DNA of 64,000 nucleotides from Nitzschia sp. DOCU1 (lineage: Eukaryota > Bacillariophyta > Bacillariophyceae > Bacillariales > Bacillariaceae). This document shows, one piece after another, positions 40,281-50,806 of the stretch. Below the pieces are notes generated by a model that worked only from the letters and a program-made list of their open reading frames with translations, was not told the DNA's origin and made no database searches. The stretch lies in contig OX595992.1 of the NCBI GenBank assembly GCA_951394045.1, positions 2,294,001 to 2,358,000 of the forward strand, given 5' to 3'. Position 1 is the stretch's first letter. Every line of letters begins with the position of its first letter. The position numbers and the translations under genes were made by a program.

Positions 40281-41309
40281 GTGTCAACACGAGATGCCAC
40301 CGAGAATGCCACCACTGTCAAGGCCGGATTTTCGGACCCCGCTTGGTTAAAGTCGGCGGTTAAACGACTACACAATATACATAGTCATTGGTGGTGGCAT
40401 GAGCGAGCCTTGATATCGGAAATCAAGCTTGAAGGATCGCATGATGAGACTGCCCGTGATCGCCTGGCAAGAGTGGTGGAAGCAGCATCAGCTACTCATC
40501 CCAGCAGTGCATTTCGGATAGAGTCCCAACGGTATGGCGCCCATGAATCATTCAAAACGGCTCCATCCAGGCATAAAGTGAAGTCTGAAGTGCAGAGCCA
40601 ACCAAGATACTTCCGGATCACAAAGGGATCGTCTGACAGCCCAACTTTTCGCTGTTCTATGAAAGAACAGCTCAATCTACTTCGGTCCATCCAAGGGGTT
40701 GCTTCTGGTATTTCTACAGGCTCTAAGGAACGAAGGGCACGTGGGTGGAAGCTGTGGGCAGAGGGTAGGGTCCGTACACGTGAGGAAAAGCGACATGTGG
40801 CGAGCTTTCGTCAGAAAGAAATGGCAGTGGAGAAAGCGAGGCGACGGAGAAAGAATGACAAGACCATTGATGATTTTGTGAAAGAAGGGAAGAATCAAGT
40901 AATCAAGAACGATGACGACTGGGTGGATTTCTCTATGCAACAAGCTAGAGACCGCCGTAAGGAGTTGTCCACTCAAGCCTTTTGGAAGTCACAGTCGGTT
41001 GAAACATTGGTTCGGGTGTACAAACGAGTGTTCCCCGGGATAGGGGATGCAAAAAGCGAGTCCAAGACTGCCATCATTGCTGAAATTGCCAACTTTTTGA
41101 AGAATAATAATCTAGATGCTATCAACATTGAAGCTGCCGTTGGAATAGAGAGAGGAGATGGTGACCAGACGAGTGCTTTTGGGAAACGAAGGGCGGCAAT
41201 GATCAAACTTTTTGATCATTCAGAAGCCCTTATTGACCCACGTTACCAAACCACAGCACAGGAAGTGTTGAACGAAGCACATGATGAAGATGAACAAGTA
41301 GAAGAGTAA
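40281..41309 (+). CDS. Hypothetical charged protein with SAP-like C-terminal segment
   Basis: An open frame from 40263 to 41309 has no ATG near its beginning (first Met is codon 127 of the frame from 40281). A spliced start is likely: TTGCACCACAG at 40263-40273 could be an acceptor. The protein is Arg/Lys/Glu-rich with a long probable helix (EKRHVASFRQKEMAVEKARR...). Near the C-terminus, SVETLVRVYKRVFPGIGDAK, then SKTAIIAEIANFLKNNN, resembles a SAP-type DNA-binding helix pair. It lies 1.2 kb upstream of the Crypton-type recombinase gene on the same strand. It could be a second Crypton-linked gene or a host gene. No firm family. Confidence 0.5.
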   Translation: MSTRDATENATTVKAGFSDPAWLKSAVKRLHNIHSHWWWHERALISEIKLEGSHDETARDRLARVVEAASATHPSSAFRIESQRYGAHESFKTAPSRHKVKSEVQSQPRYFRITKGSSDSPTFRCSMKEQLNLLRSIQGVASGISTGSKERRARGWKLWAEGRVRTREEKRHVASFRQKEMAVEKARRRRKNDKTIDDFVKEGKNQVIKNDDDWVDFSMQQARDRRKELSTQAFWKSQSVETLVRVYKRVFPGIGDAKSESKTAIIAEIANFLKNNNLDAINIEAAVGIERGDGDQTSAFGKRRAAMIKLFDHSEALIDPRYQTTAQEVLNEAHDEDEQVEE

Positions 41310-42538
41310 ATAGTAGACTAACAAATAGAAGAGTAACTAGTAGACTCAACATATGATTATTGACGTACTCACAACAATGTGATGCCGATAGTGATCCGAT
41401 GCGCACGGGCTGGGCATGGGCTAAAAATATTATTTGATCAAGGTAGTCGAGTCATATTTTTGACTTGTCGGATCAAGAAATTGACTAGAATGAATAAACT
41501 GTATTTGGCGCTCTATAGCAAAGTAAAGATACGTAGTAGAGTAAGATTTCGGTATGCATATCGTCAAAGTAATCTTTGGAGAGTGCATTGTAGGTATTAG
41601 CTTTCAATTTAGAGCATTATAAGAGAAATTACACAAACTTTACTTTACAACACGGTGTATCGCGGTGACGTGGAGGGCATAATGGCTCCTTACTACAGTA
41701 GTAACACCCCTCATGACTCCAAATTTTATCTGGATGTCTTCCAGACGATGATTATGATTGGTTCAAATGATTAGTTGAGTTGTCGGGAGGGTTTTATTTT
41801 TACGCGTGGCACTACGGCGTCGGGACCCATAGCCGCCTCAGTCGTCGGCAACTTGTGCGACGTGGCGTGTGTGGGCGCTGCGAGCTAGCCCAACGAAACT
41901 ACACGTGGAATCTAGTAGCAAGCACGAGGTGGATCAACACAGAGAGGTGTTGCCAGTGTGAACGGAGAGCTAGGGTGGAATGAAGCTATGGAAGTGGCTC
42001 GTACCGGCCATGCGAATTCCACAAGCAGCAACCCGCGGGAGGGTGGGCGGGCATCTCAAAACGCCGACCATGGGACATCCGTCGCCATGGTCAAACGCAT
42101 CGAGTTGCCTTCCCAAGCAATGAGGAACTCGCATGCCGATTCCGATCTCATGCCGCGTCCGTCCGTTCATCCGTCTAACTCGTCTGTCCAAGCGGCGCGC
42201 GGGCAGGACTCCGAATGGGCATGACGTCAGTCTCCGTCATTGCCTGTCCTTACGTCTTGCCTGCAGCCGGAATAAGTCAGCTTATTGCCTCTTCGGTGAC
42301 GTCAGCAGCACACTTCCGGATTATTCGGGACTCCTTTTGCCTCGCACCACTCCGACAGCCGATGACGTCTATTTAAAGCCCCATTACGTGTGCAATTCTT
42401 CCTCCCGTTCGCCAGTGGGTGCTCGATTTGGGGGCGACTTGCAAAGCGATGGCCGGCACGATTGCATTGGAGGCGGACGATAGCCACCGTCGTCGTCGCC
42501 GGGGTTGTCTTTCATCATTCATTGTTTGAAAGATAACC
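41310..42538. other. Upstream region of the recombinase gene
   Basis: 1.2 kb with no supported gene. A short tandem AGTAGACTAACAAATAGAAG-like repeat lies at 41298-41345. The right part is GC-rich and carries the TGACGTCA cluster. Confidence 0.5.
42222..42378 (+). promoter_or_regulatory. Three TGACGT(C) elements and a TATTTAAAG box
   Basis: TGACGTCA at 42222-42229 and 42297-42304, TGACGTCT at 42363-42370, directly followed by TATTTAAAG at 42370-42378, 160 bp before the recombinase ATG. TGACGTCA is the palindromic CRE site bound by bZIP proteins. TGACGT elements mediate CO2/cAMP-responsive transcription in the diatom Phaeodactylum. Promoter function is inferred from position. Confidence 0.5.
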
Positions 42539-44852
42539 ATGATAGAATATGATGCCAGTATCCCTGAGGACTCTATAGAGCCCCCTATAGTACCTCATCC
42601 AGCAGAAAATGCTATTGTTGCTCGTTTGCAGGCAGTAGCCCACAGTGTGGCGAACCAAGCTGTGCCGGAGAACACTAAGGTGGTGTATGGTCGAGTGGAG
42701 AAAGAATGGGAAGCCTACTGCAGTCATATAGCTAGCAGGGATGATCCATTCCCTACTAGCATGAATGCAAACAAGGTCTATGACTTTATGTTCTACCAAG
42801 TCTTTCGCACTAAAAAGGGACAGTCTGGCCATGGTTTTGACCCCCTGGACTACAAAGACGTGCTGGATTCATACCAGGCCCACTACCAAAAGAAGGATGA
42901 TGACCCCAACTATGCAATTCCTCATCCTGTTAATGGCCTTGGTCCATCTGCAATCCAGTAGTACAGAGCTGGGTTGAAAAAGATCCATGATAGCCATGTA
43001 GCCACAGGGTTGACTGGTTTTGGCTGGGAGTTTGTGTGGAATGCGCACTCAAAAGATCTGGTAAAGATGGCTGAGCAGCGACAGGCCAGGCACAAAAAGG
43101 AAACCTATGAAGAGAAAGCTGATAAAATCTTTGGTCCCTGCAATGCAGTGGAAAGATTTGATGATCTAGAGGATGCTTTCTTTCAGAAGAGCAAGTCTGG
43201 GAGATACTGTCTTCAATGGCTCCGCAATAGATTTGCGTTGCTGTTTTCAATCGCCGGCCTATTGCGGTGCGAAACGCTGCATAAGTGCAAACTGAGCGAC
43301 ATGATGAAAATTATGGTTAAAAAAGATGAGGACGTGAATCCATTGTGTGTGATGATCATGCAATTTGGGGAAGGTAAGCCTATTTTTTCCGCAGTGTTTT
43401 TTACTTACAGAATTTCCATCTAAGTAAACCTCTAATTGAACGAAACTGCAGGCAAAACCAACAAGGGCAGGGTGCTCTATGGCCGTGCTACACGCCATAA
43501 GAATGTTCTGCTGTGTCCTTTAGGTGCACTAGCAATGTACTTAATGGTCAGGTTCGCTCTGACTCAAGAATTTAGTGAGGAAAACTTCGACTGGACAAAC
43601 AACGCATCTTGGTTCTCGGTGAAGCTCCTTATTTCGGGAGTGGGCACCGACTACACTAAGAGCATGAAAACCAGCACTTATGCGAAAGCAGTAAAAGCAA
43701 TACTACTGCATTTGGGCCTTGCTCTTACCCACTTAGCGCACCTCGGCCGAAATATGGGGGCTAAGATCCTGGAAATGCTGGAAATAGAGAGTGAGGAAAT
43801 TCGTCGCCTCGGCAATTGGAATCCCAGCATGCAGGCTGCACGATACTCTACCAAGCTTCCAATGAAGGCCATTCGTCGCTTGGGAGGATTTGCTACTGGG
43901 AATGGCATTCACTTCAACAAAAGAACTGTAGTGATTCCCTGCCAAGAACTGCAAGAGCAAACTCCAATTGGGCGATGGGTGTTTCATGGACTGGCGCAAG
44001 TTCTCGCAGCCAATGCACAGAATGCCAAGTGCTACACTGCGCAGCATTTCCTGGAGTTCATGGTGGAGCTTAACATTATCTTCCTACAAGACATGGCAGT
44101 GATGTGTAATGAGCACCCAGATCGTCTGGAGGGGCATCCGATCATTACTCATGTACCATGCTTGGCCTCGACGGCATTTGCGGTAAGCTTACTACCGGTC
44201 GCGCGAAATACCTGGTCATTCCTTATTTGAAATAACTGGCAATTCCATATTTGCTCACACTAAAAATATCGCTCCTTTTATCTTTTGCGCGAAATACCTG
44301 GTAATTCCTGCTATGGTGTTGTTCACTACTACCCTACTGCTACAGGCATTCTGTGAGACAATGAAGACAGAGCTTCAGCAGGCGTCCTCCCCACTTGATG
44401 CAAGTATTGAAATGATTCTTCCTGGTGTGCAGCAGCGGCTAGACGCAAATAGACGACAAGTGTTGGATTTGCAGTCGATGCTGCAAGAGTCGCATGAGCA
44501 AATAATGCGAGAACTGGAGTCCAAGCATAGTGCAGTGTTGGAACAACTTGGGGAGTCCATGGTTGTCATGGGGCACTCCCTGATGCAGCAATCTACTTCT
44601 GTTGAAGGTGCTCGCGAAATGGAGTTGGATATGCCGGTGCCTCTTCCGCCACCACCACTAGCACCAACGACCATGCTCCAGTCCATTGACCATGCGAGAG
44701 AGTCCAACATGAGGGCTCAGGACTGCTACCCAAGCCTTCATGAGTTGTGGGGTCACTTTCATGGGACGAATAGCAGGTTTCCTACTGACGTTGAGGGCGG
44801 TATGGCGGCTCTCCATAAGTCTCTTCGGTCGAAAGTTTGCTTAGTTTCATAG
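42539..44852 (+). pseudogene. Crypton-type tyrosine recombinase (Ndc10_II-like) with one in-frame stop
   Basis: Exons 42539-43373, 43452-44182 and 44346-44852 (introns 78 and 163 bp, GTAAGC donors) would give ~690 codons. A TAG at 42959-42961 interrupts exon 1 in frame (GPSAIQ-stop-YRAGLKKIHDSH), with coding similarity continuing on both sides. The catalytic tyrosine-recombinase set is visible: Arg in AGLLRCETL (near 43260), H-x-x-R in HLGRNMG (near 43740) and Tyr in AARYSTKLP (near 43845). The segment TNKGRVLYGRATRHKNVLLC, then PLGALAMYLMVRF is typical of Ndc10 domain II/Crypton proteins. The third exon is a coiled coil ending GGMAALHKSL, then runs into a flanking host repeat. Cryptons move as DNA by recombination without RNA. 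The copy is probably inactive unless the stop is suppressed. Confidence 0.8.
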
Positions 44853-45464
44853 CACTCAGCATGTAGTGGCCTCCCGACCAATCAAAACACTTTTGTAATG
44901 AAGGTGTCTGTGTGTCTGGCGGTCTGAACTGGTGCCCGTCCGTGACCGAAACAACAAAGTAGTCCCGGCGGCGGGTCTCGTCGTCGACGGAGAGATGACG
45001 GAACGAAGTTCTGCTGCCTATGGCCATTACAGTAGTAGTTATGAGCATTGACTTTACCCCGCCCCACCCCCATATGGAAACAACGATTGCCAAATGCTTT
45101 TAGCAAATAATAAGTTTCGAGGTTGTTGTGGTCATGCATGGCATGCGAAGCTGGCGTCTTGAATGCGATCTACCAGAGGAGATGCCATTCGCATCATGTC
45201 ACGCGATCTTTTACGTCAGAAGGAAGGTGGAGTCGCTCTTCTCATCGACCGCATGGGCAACTTTTGCGAATGTCGGCCACGGAAACAACGACTGAGAACT
45301 GTAATTGATACTGGGTGCTGCTGAGTTGATGCATTGTATCATGCGAAGCATCAACTTACGCACATACGAACGTGGTGTCTCCCAGCTACGAGAAAATACA
45401 AAGGGGGCATTCCTCATCGCACAATCTTACAATCGAAAAGGCGGTACACCATTCAGAAACAACC

Positions 45465-46538
45465 ATGAAATTTCTCCTTTCTTCGGCTATCTTGGCCCAG
45501 ATCCTGCCTAGCACAACGACGAGTGTGTCCGGCGAGGGCAAACGGTTCTTGCTGAACAAACAACGACGAGCTGCTCGCGCCCGACGCTTAGCAGGCAAGC
45601 AAATATTCTCGTCTTTTGTGTCCAACAAGAGCCCACCGGAGACTCCTTTGAGGGCGCAACCACTGAGAAACACTCACCAAGATCTCCTCGACCGCTGGTC
45701 GTTCTCTCATCTCAGATCACCACCCTACGAAAACAATGCTGGAGCAGAAGCAGAAGTTGGTTTGCTGGCCTATCAATCGCCGGATCCTGCTGGTGATATT
45801 ATTTTGGAAAGCAAAGATCCTGATACAAATCGTCGTCTTCAAAGCTATTGCGACTACGTAGAAAACTACACTGGTTTTGAGTGCGATTGTAGCCAAGTCG
45901 ACGACACTACGTACATGGGAAGTTTGTCTTGTTCACATACGAGTGAGGAATCCTGTTACTGCCAAGATATGAATTTGGGGAAGCAAATTTGCTGGTCTTA
46001 TAGCGCCACGTTGGCATTCGAAGGAAATATTACCTATGATGGAAGAAAAACTTTGGCAGTTGACGTTTGTTTTCCTATCGACAAGACCTACCTGGAAGAA
46101 ATCCCTGTGCCGCTTTTGTGTATCACCTACAACTACGATGAAGACGGAGTCGTTGTCGAGGAATGCACCATGACGCTCGGTGGTACAGTTTGTAACTTGT
46201 GTACTACCTCTACCTTTGAATATGGGAATTATACCAACTACTGTTTCGATTTCGACTGTGAGAACTTGGGCGATGCGGCAACTGGAACCAAAGTCGGAAG
46301 CACCTGTCCCGGTACAAATGAATGGCCCTTGTTAACTTTCGAGCAAAATGTTACCGATTTGTGCCCTGCTGAGGTTTCTGGCCCTGACGACTCCACCCCG
46401 ACTGGTGACGATGCCCCTGCACCATCAGGGGACGAGACTCCTGGTACTGATGGTGCGGTACTACATGCCTCCTCATCCTTGTCAGCTGTAGGAGGGACCA
46501 TTGCGGTTGTTGCATGGCTTTTCGCGATAGGGATGTAG
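45465..46538 (+). CDS. Cys-rich surface protein, one-domain copy, probably GPI-anchored
   Basis: 357 residues from the ATG at 45465, which starts a signal peptide (MKFLLSSAILAQILPSTTT); the frame opens earlier at 45372. After a basic RR-rich propeptide-like stretch comes one ~200-residue Cys module: YCDYVENYTGFECDCSQVDD, TTYMGSLSC, ESCYCQDMNLGKQIC, CTMTLGGTVCNLCTTS, FDFDCENLGDAATGTKVGS, with N-glycosylation sequons. The C-terminus is acidic/Thr-rich and ends in a hydrophobic tail (GGTIAVVAWLFAIGM) with no cytoplasmic part, as in GPI-anchored precursors. First member of a tandem array with 47.4 kb (deleted) and 48.5 kb (three-domain). Function unknown; cell-wall or adhesion roles are plausible. 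Confidence 0.8.
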   Translation: MKFLLSSAILAQILPSTTTSVSGEGKRFLLNKQRRAARARRLAGKQIFSSFVSNKSPPETPLRAQPLRNTHQDLLDRWSFSHLRSPPYENNAGAEAEVGLLAYQSPDPAGDIILESKDPDTNRRLQSYCDYVENYTGFECDCSQVDDTTYMGSLSCSHTSEESCYCQDMNLGKQICWSYSATLAFEGNITYDGRKTLAVDVCFPIDKTYLEEIPVPLLCITYNYDEDGVVVEECTMTLGGTVCNLCTTSTFEYGNYTNYCFDFDCENLGDAATGTKVGSTCPGTNEWPLLTFEQNVTDLCPAEVSGPDDSTPTGDDAPAPSGDETPGTDGAVLHASSSLSAVGGTIAVVAWLFAIGM

Positions 46539-47399
46539 TAGAAGGAATGTTTCATTGTGTTGAGGAGAGAAGCCAGGTCGTCGGCCGAACTGTACTGTAG
46601 CCTTGATCATTCTAGTATTGGACTGACAGTACCGCTAGACTCGTGTTATAAGGAGAGAGTGCCGTGTTGATACATTCACAAGTAGCAACTGCTACCGGTA
46701 GGAGTCGATGGCCTCGAACTGCATGATGATGGGAGCGAGGGCAGCACTCCCCCTCTAACAAAGAACGTACCATCTGTTCCAACAAGAAGGAGTTGGTATA
46801 ACAAGGAGGGGTAACGGTATGAGCTGAAGGCCTGGAACTACTTGGGGTCCACCCTTCAAAATTCGTTTCCTTCTTCGCCCTGATTTTTCCCACTACTCTC
46901 TACTAGTAGTAGAAGTATCTTCGGTCGAAAGTTTTCATAGTTATTCATAGCAAGCACGTCAGTAGCGCCTCCCGACCAATCAACTTCAGTAATGAAATTG
47001 TCTGTGTGGCTTTTAGTATGAATGAACAAGTGCCCGTCCGTGACTAAAACTACGACAGAATCCCGGGGGATCTCTCCGTCGACGGATGACGGAACGAAGT
47101 TCTGCGCAGCCATTATTAGCATTACAATAGTTAAGCATTGACTTCACCTCGCCCGATACCCTATTGGAACAAGGATTGCCAAATGCTTTTAGCAAATAAT
47201 AGGTTTCGACGCTGTTGTGTTGATGCATGGCATGCGAAGCTGGTGTCTTGAATACGATCTACCAGAGGAGATGCCATTCGCATTCTTGTCACGCGATCAT
47301 TTACGTCAGAAGGAAGGTGGAGTCGCTCTTCTCATCGACCGCATGGGCAACTTTTGCGAATGTCGGCCACGGAAACAACGACTGAGAACTGTTATTGAT
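46539..47399. other. Spacer and duplicated 5' region of the deleted copy
   Basis: 46539-46915 is the 3' flank of the one-domain gene (itself duplicated at 47540-47770). 46916-47399 is the second copy of the upstream repeat unit. No gene supported. Confidence 0.6.
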
Positions 47400-47538
47400 A
47401 CTGGGTGGGGACGATGCTCCCCCACTGGAGGAGGAGACCCCTAGTAGTACTGACGGTGTCGTACATACCCGCTCATCTTTGTCGGCTATGGGAGGAACCC
47501 TTATGCTTATTGCGTGGCTTTTCGGGATGGGGAGGTAG
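47400..47538 (+). pseudogene. Internally deleted copy of the surface-protein gene
   Basis: Only the C-terminal tail survives (DDAPPLEEETPSS..., SSLSAMGGTLMLIAWLFGMG, then Arg and a stop). It is joined directly to the duplicated promoter region at about 47405. The signal peptide and Cys module are missing. The downstream sequence to ~47770 matches the 3' flank of the 45465 gene, so this is a tandem copy that lost about 1 kb of coding sequence. Confidence 0.8.
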
Positions 47539-48499
47539 GAGGAAATTGTCACTGTGTTGAGAGGAAGCCAGGTCCTCGGACGAACTGCTGCTGTACTGCT
47601 GTGGGCGGCTTGATCATTTATTGGACTAACAATATACTATGCATAGACTCGTGTTATAAAGAGCAAGTGCTGTGTGGATACATTAACAAGTAGCCATGGG
47701 TAACGGTACTATGATGATGGGACACGCTTCTCAAAACTAGTACCGTCTGGTCCAAGAAGGAGCCAATCTTATCATACTTTTCTGGGTCGAAATGCTGTTT
47801 AAGGTACCGTAAGTACTAGCCGTACGATCCCAGGTATTGTAGTTGTATATATAATTCTTTTAAGTGTGTACTTACTACCAGGTGCGACTGTACCACACCG
47901 CCGTACCAGGTACGACAGAGAGATCGAGAGAGAGATTGAAGATGAGATGAGAGGCGTAAGGCGTTTTTGAGCTATGTAGCACAAAATCTGTCGTCATTCC
48001 ATCTTTCGGTCAAAGCATGAAATATATCATCCTCATCGTCGGTCGGTCCGTCCCCTGACACAAGTTCGTCTTTCAAGTGCTGCCTGTTGCGAGTGTTGGC
48101 CATTGGAAACCACGTTTGAGAACTGGAATCAATTTCAGACGTTCTTCTGTTGATGCCTTGGCTGGATGCGAAGCTGGTGTCTCTACAATACGAGCGACCA
48201 GAGGAAAGCCCTTCGCATCTTATTACACCATCTTTTATTATGACAAGAGAAAGGTAAATTCGCACTTCTCTTCTACCATCCGTGATAGTTGCGAGTTCGG
48301 GCTACTGGACAGGGCAGGTGTTGAGTGCGTAATCCGGCGTTGTTTTGTTGATACATTACCGGCATGCGAAGCAACTTTTTACGTATGCGAACCTGGTGTC
48401 TACCAGCTACGATACAAGAGGATACAAGATGTGCATGTCTCTACACGATCTGTTTTGCATTATCTTACAATCAACATATGCGGTACATCAGAAACAACC
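47539..48499. other. Spacer and 5' region of the three-domain gene
   Basis: 47539-47770 matches the 3' flank of the first family member. 47770-48075 is unique, with a GAGAGAGATCGAGAG tract (minus-strand CTCTC). From 48095 the diverged third copy of the family upstream block follows. The frame of the next gene is open through part of it but not signal-like. Confidence 0.5.
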
Positions 48500-50806
48500 A
48501 TGAAACTTCTTCTATCTTCAGCCATCTTGGCCCAGATCCTTTCCAGTTCATTGACGACACCTACTGGCGAGGGCAGTCGGCTGTTTCGAGCTGATCGCGC
48601 CCGACGCTTGTTACCAAGCAAGCAGCTACCCTCGTATTTCAATCCCAGCACCAAGAAGCCGGCAGAGACGACTCCGACAACGAAGAAGCCATTGAGAAAA
48701 ACTCGTCAAGCTGCCCTTGACCGCGTCTTGTTTCCTACTGATCTCGGATCATCAAGTAACGATGACAACAACGATGTAGTGGAAGCAGATGTCGGCTTGT
48801 TGGCCTATGAACCGTCGGATCAAGCTGATGATGTTACTTTCGAAAATACCTATTGCGGCCACTATGAATCCGTTGGTTTTGACTGTGATTGTAGTCAAGT
48901 CGCCGAAACTACGTACATGGGATCTGCTACGTGCTATTATAGGAGCGAGGAAATCTGTTTCTGCCCCGAAATGGATTTTCAGAAGCAAATTTGCTTCTGG
49001 GGTACCCTCAACGTGGAAATGGAAGGAAATATGACCTATGGAGGAAGCGAAACTCAAGAGAATGAGTTTTGTTTTTATATCCGCGAGACCTATCTTGACG
49101 AATTGTACTATCTTGACTTTAAACAGTTGTGTATCAGCTACAGCTACTACGAATGCACTATGAGGGTCGATGGTAGCGATTGCGGCTCTTGCATTACCAA
49201 GTCGAGCGAAACTGGTGGGTACTGTTTCGATTTCGACTGTGAAAACTTGGGCAGCGAAGCAACTGGAACTAAGGTCGGAAGCACATGTGATAACGAATGG
49301 CCCCTGGCAACGCTCGACTTTGCCTATCATGAGGGTTGGGACAATGTTACCGATGCGTGCCCTTTTGATGGCCCTGAAGATTATTGTGACTGGTTAAGGG
49401 ACAACCATGATGGCGAGTGTGATTCATGCTCAGTCAACGAATATACTGATGAGGGGTATGTCACGTGTTCGAATAGCACCGAGGAATCCTGTATTTGCCC
49501 AGAAATGGATTTGGACAAGAAAATTTGCTACTCCCACAGCGACGAAACGGATATGGGAGGAAATATCAGGGATGGCGGATTGAAAACTACATCAGTTCAA
49601 AATTGTACTTTGATCCACACAACCTTTCTTGAAGCTCTAGAAGAATATGGCTACCTTGCTCCATCTGTCTGTATCCGCTACAATTACGATGAAAACGGAG
49701 TCCTTGAAAAGGAATGCGAAATGATGATCCAGTTCATGCCTTGTAAGTCTTGTACTGTCGTGGAGGCCCCGCCACGTGGCTGTGTCGATTACGACTGTGA
49801 AAACTTGGACAGCGTGGCAACTGGTACCAAAAATGGAAGCACATGTGCGGACGAATGGCCCATGACGACTGTGGAATTTCTCGCGCAAAGGGAATGGAAC
49901 AATGTAACCGATGTGTGCCCTTTTGAAAGTTATTGTCACTGGTACATGGACAACAACGAGGGTGGGGAGTGTGATTGTAGCCAAATTGACGAAACTACAT
50001 TCATGGGAAATGCCACGTGTTCGTATACGAATGAGGAATTCTGTTTTTGCCCAGAAATGGATTTGGAGAGGAAAGTTTGCTACTCCTCCACCGACAACAT
50101 CGTAGTGAAAGGGAATATCACTGCTGGCGGAATGAAAAATACTTCAGTTGAGAGTTGTACTTCTATTCAAGAGACCTTTCTGGAAGAAAGCCCTCCCCCG
50201 CTGTTCTGTACCTACTACCATTACAATGAATCCGACGCGCTTGCAGAGAATTGCACCATGATGCTCGGTGGTACCGTTTGCAATTCGTGTACTACCGACA
50301 CTTTCCGTGAGTGTGCCTTTTACGACTGCGAAAACCTGGGCAGCAAGGCAACAGGAACCGAAGTCGGAACCACATGTGCGGACGAATATCCCCAGGTAAC
50401 GCTCGAATTTATATCACAAAAAGCATGGGATCGACTTACCGACAGCTTGTGCCCTTTTGATAAGGGCCGCAACAGTTCCAGCCACGAACCGGCTGAGCCT
50501 CCTACTACCCAAGAACCGACTAATGAAACGACTGATGAACCGCCTTTCCCTCCTACTACCCAAGAACCGACTAATGAAACGACTGATGAACCGACTGTCC
50601 CTCCTACTACCCAAGAACCGACGAATGAAACGACTGATGAACCGACTGTCCCTCCTACTACTGAGCCTCCTACCCCCGGGCCGATTGAGCCTCCTACTAC
50701 CCCCCAACCGGCTAAACCTCCCAGTGACGATTCCCAATATGCCCCATTTTTCTTGTCAAGCGTGCGCATGGCGATGCTGCTGATGGTATTTGCGCTAGGG
50801 TTATAG
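48500..50806 (+). CDS. Cys-rich surface protein, three-domain copy with Thr/Pro stalk
   Basis: 768 residues from the ATG at 48500 (MKLLLSSAILAQILSSSLTT, signal peptide; the longer frame from 48077 is the duplicated 5' flank). Three successive Cys modules (starting YCGHYESVGFDCDCSQV, YCDWLRDNHDGECDSCSV and YCHWYMDNNEGGECDCSQ) each contain TT(Y/F)MG or VTC, EE.C.CPEMDL..K(I/V)C and Y(D/F)CENL.S.ATGT. The third is followed by a stalk of 17-residue P-T-T-Q-E-P-T-N-E-T-T-D-E-P repeats and a terminal hydrophobic tail (MAMLLMVFALGL), as in GPI precursors. Close paralogue of the 45465 gene, with two extra module copies. Predicted heavily glycosylated extracellular protein. Confidence 0.82.
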   Translation: MKLLLSSAILAQILSSSLTTPTGEGSRLFRADRARRLLPSKQLPSYFNPSTKKPAETTPTTKKPLRKTRQAALDRVLFPTDLGSSSNDDNNDVVEADVGLLAYEPSDQADDVTFENTYCGHYESVGFDCDCSQVAETTYMGSATCYYRSEEICFCPEMDFQKQICFWGTLNVEMEGNMTYGGSETQENEFCFYIRETYLDELYYLDFKQLCISYSYYECTMRVDGSDCGSCITKSSETGGYCFDFDCENLGSEATGTKVGSTCDNEWPLATLDFAYHEGWDNVTDACPFDGPEDYCDWLRDNHDGECDSCSVNEYTDEGYVTCSNSTEESCICPEMDLDKKICYSHSDETDMGGNIRDGGLKTTSVQNCTLIHTTFLEALEEYGYLAPSVCIRYNYDENGVLEKECEMMIQFMPCKSCTVVEAPPRGCVDYDCENLDSVATGTKNGSTCADEWPMTTVEFLAQREWNNVTDVCPFESYCHWYMDNNEGGECDCSQIDETTFMGNATCSYTNEEFCFCPEMDLERKVCYSSTDNIVVKGNITAGGMKNTSVESCTSIQETFLEESPPPLFCTYYHYNESDALAENCTMMLGGTVCNSCTTDTFRECAFYDCENLGSKATGTEVGTTCADEYPQVTLEFISQKAWDRLTDSLCPFDKGRNSSSHEPAEPPTTQEPTNETTDEPPFPPTTQEPTNETTDEPTVPPTTQEPTNETTDEPTVPPTTEPPTPGPIEPPTTPQPAKPPSDDSQYAPFFLSSVRMAMLLMVFALGL
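50501..50653 (+). repeat. Coding tandem repeat, three 51-bp units
   Basis: Units 50501-50551, 50552-50602 and 50603-50653 begin CCTACTACCCAAGAACCGAC and encode a 17-residue Pro/Thr/Glu stalk. Near-identity between units suggests recent slippage and possible length polymorphism. Confidence 0.9.

Larger units (their letters stand above)
44816..47405. repeat. Direct repeat unit upstream of surface-protein genes (44816-45310 and 46916-47405)
   Basis: The two blocks, each ~490 bp, share CTTCGGTCGAAAGTTT, CCTCCCGACCAATCAA, ATGACGGAACGAAGTTCTGC, GATTGCCAAATGCTTTTAGC and TTTACGTCAGAAGGAAGGTG in order. A more diverged third copy is at 48095-48245. They are the duplicated 5' regions of the tandem gene family. 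The motif GGCATGCGAAGCTGGTGTCT (variants at 45145, 47228 and 48167) is the best conserved. Confidence 0.85.
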
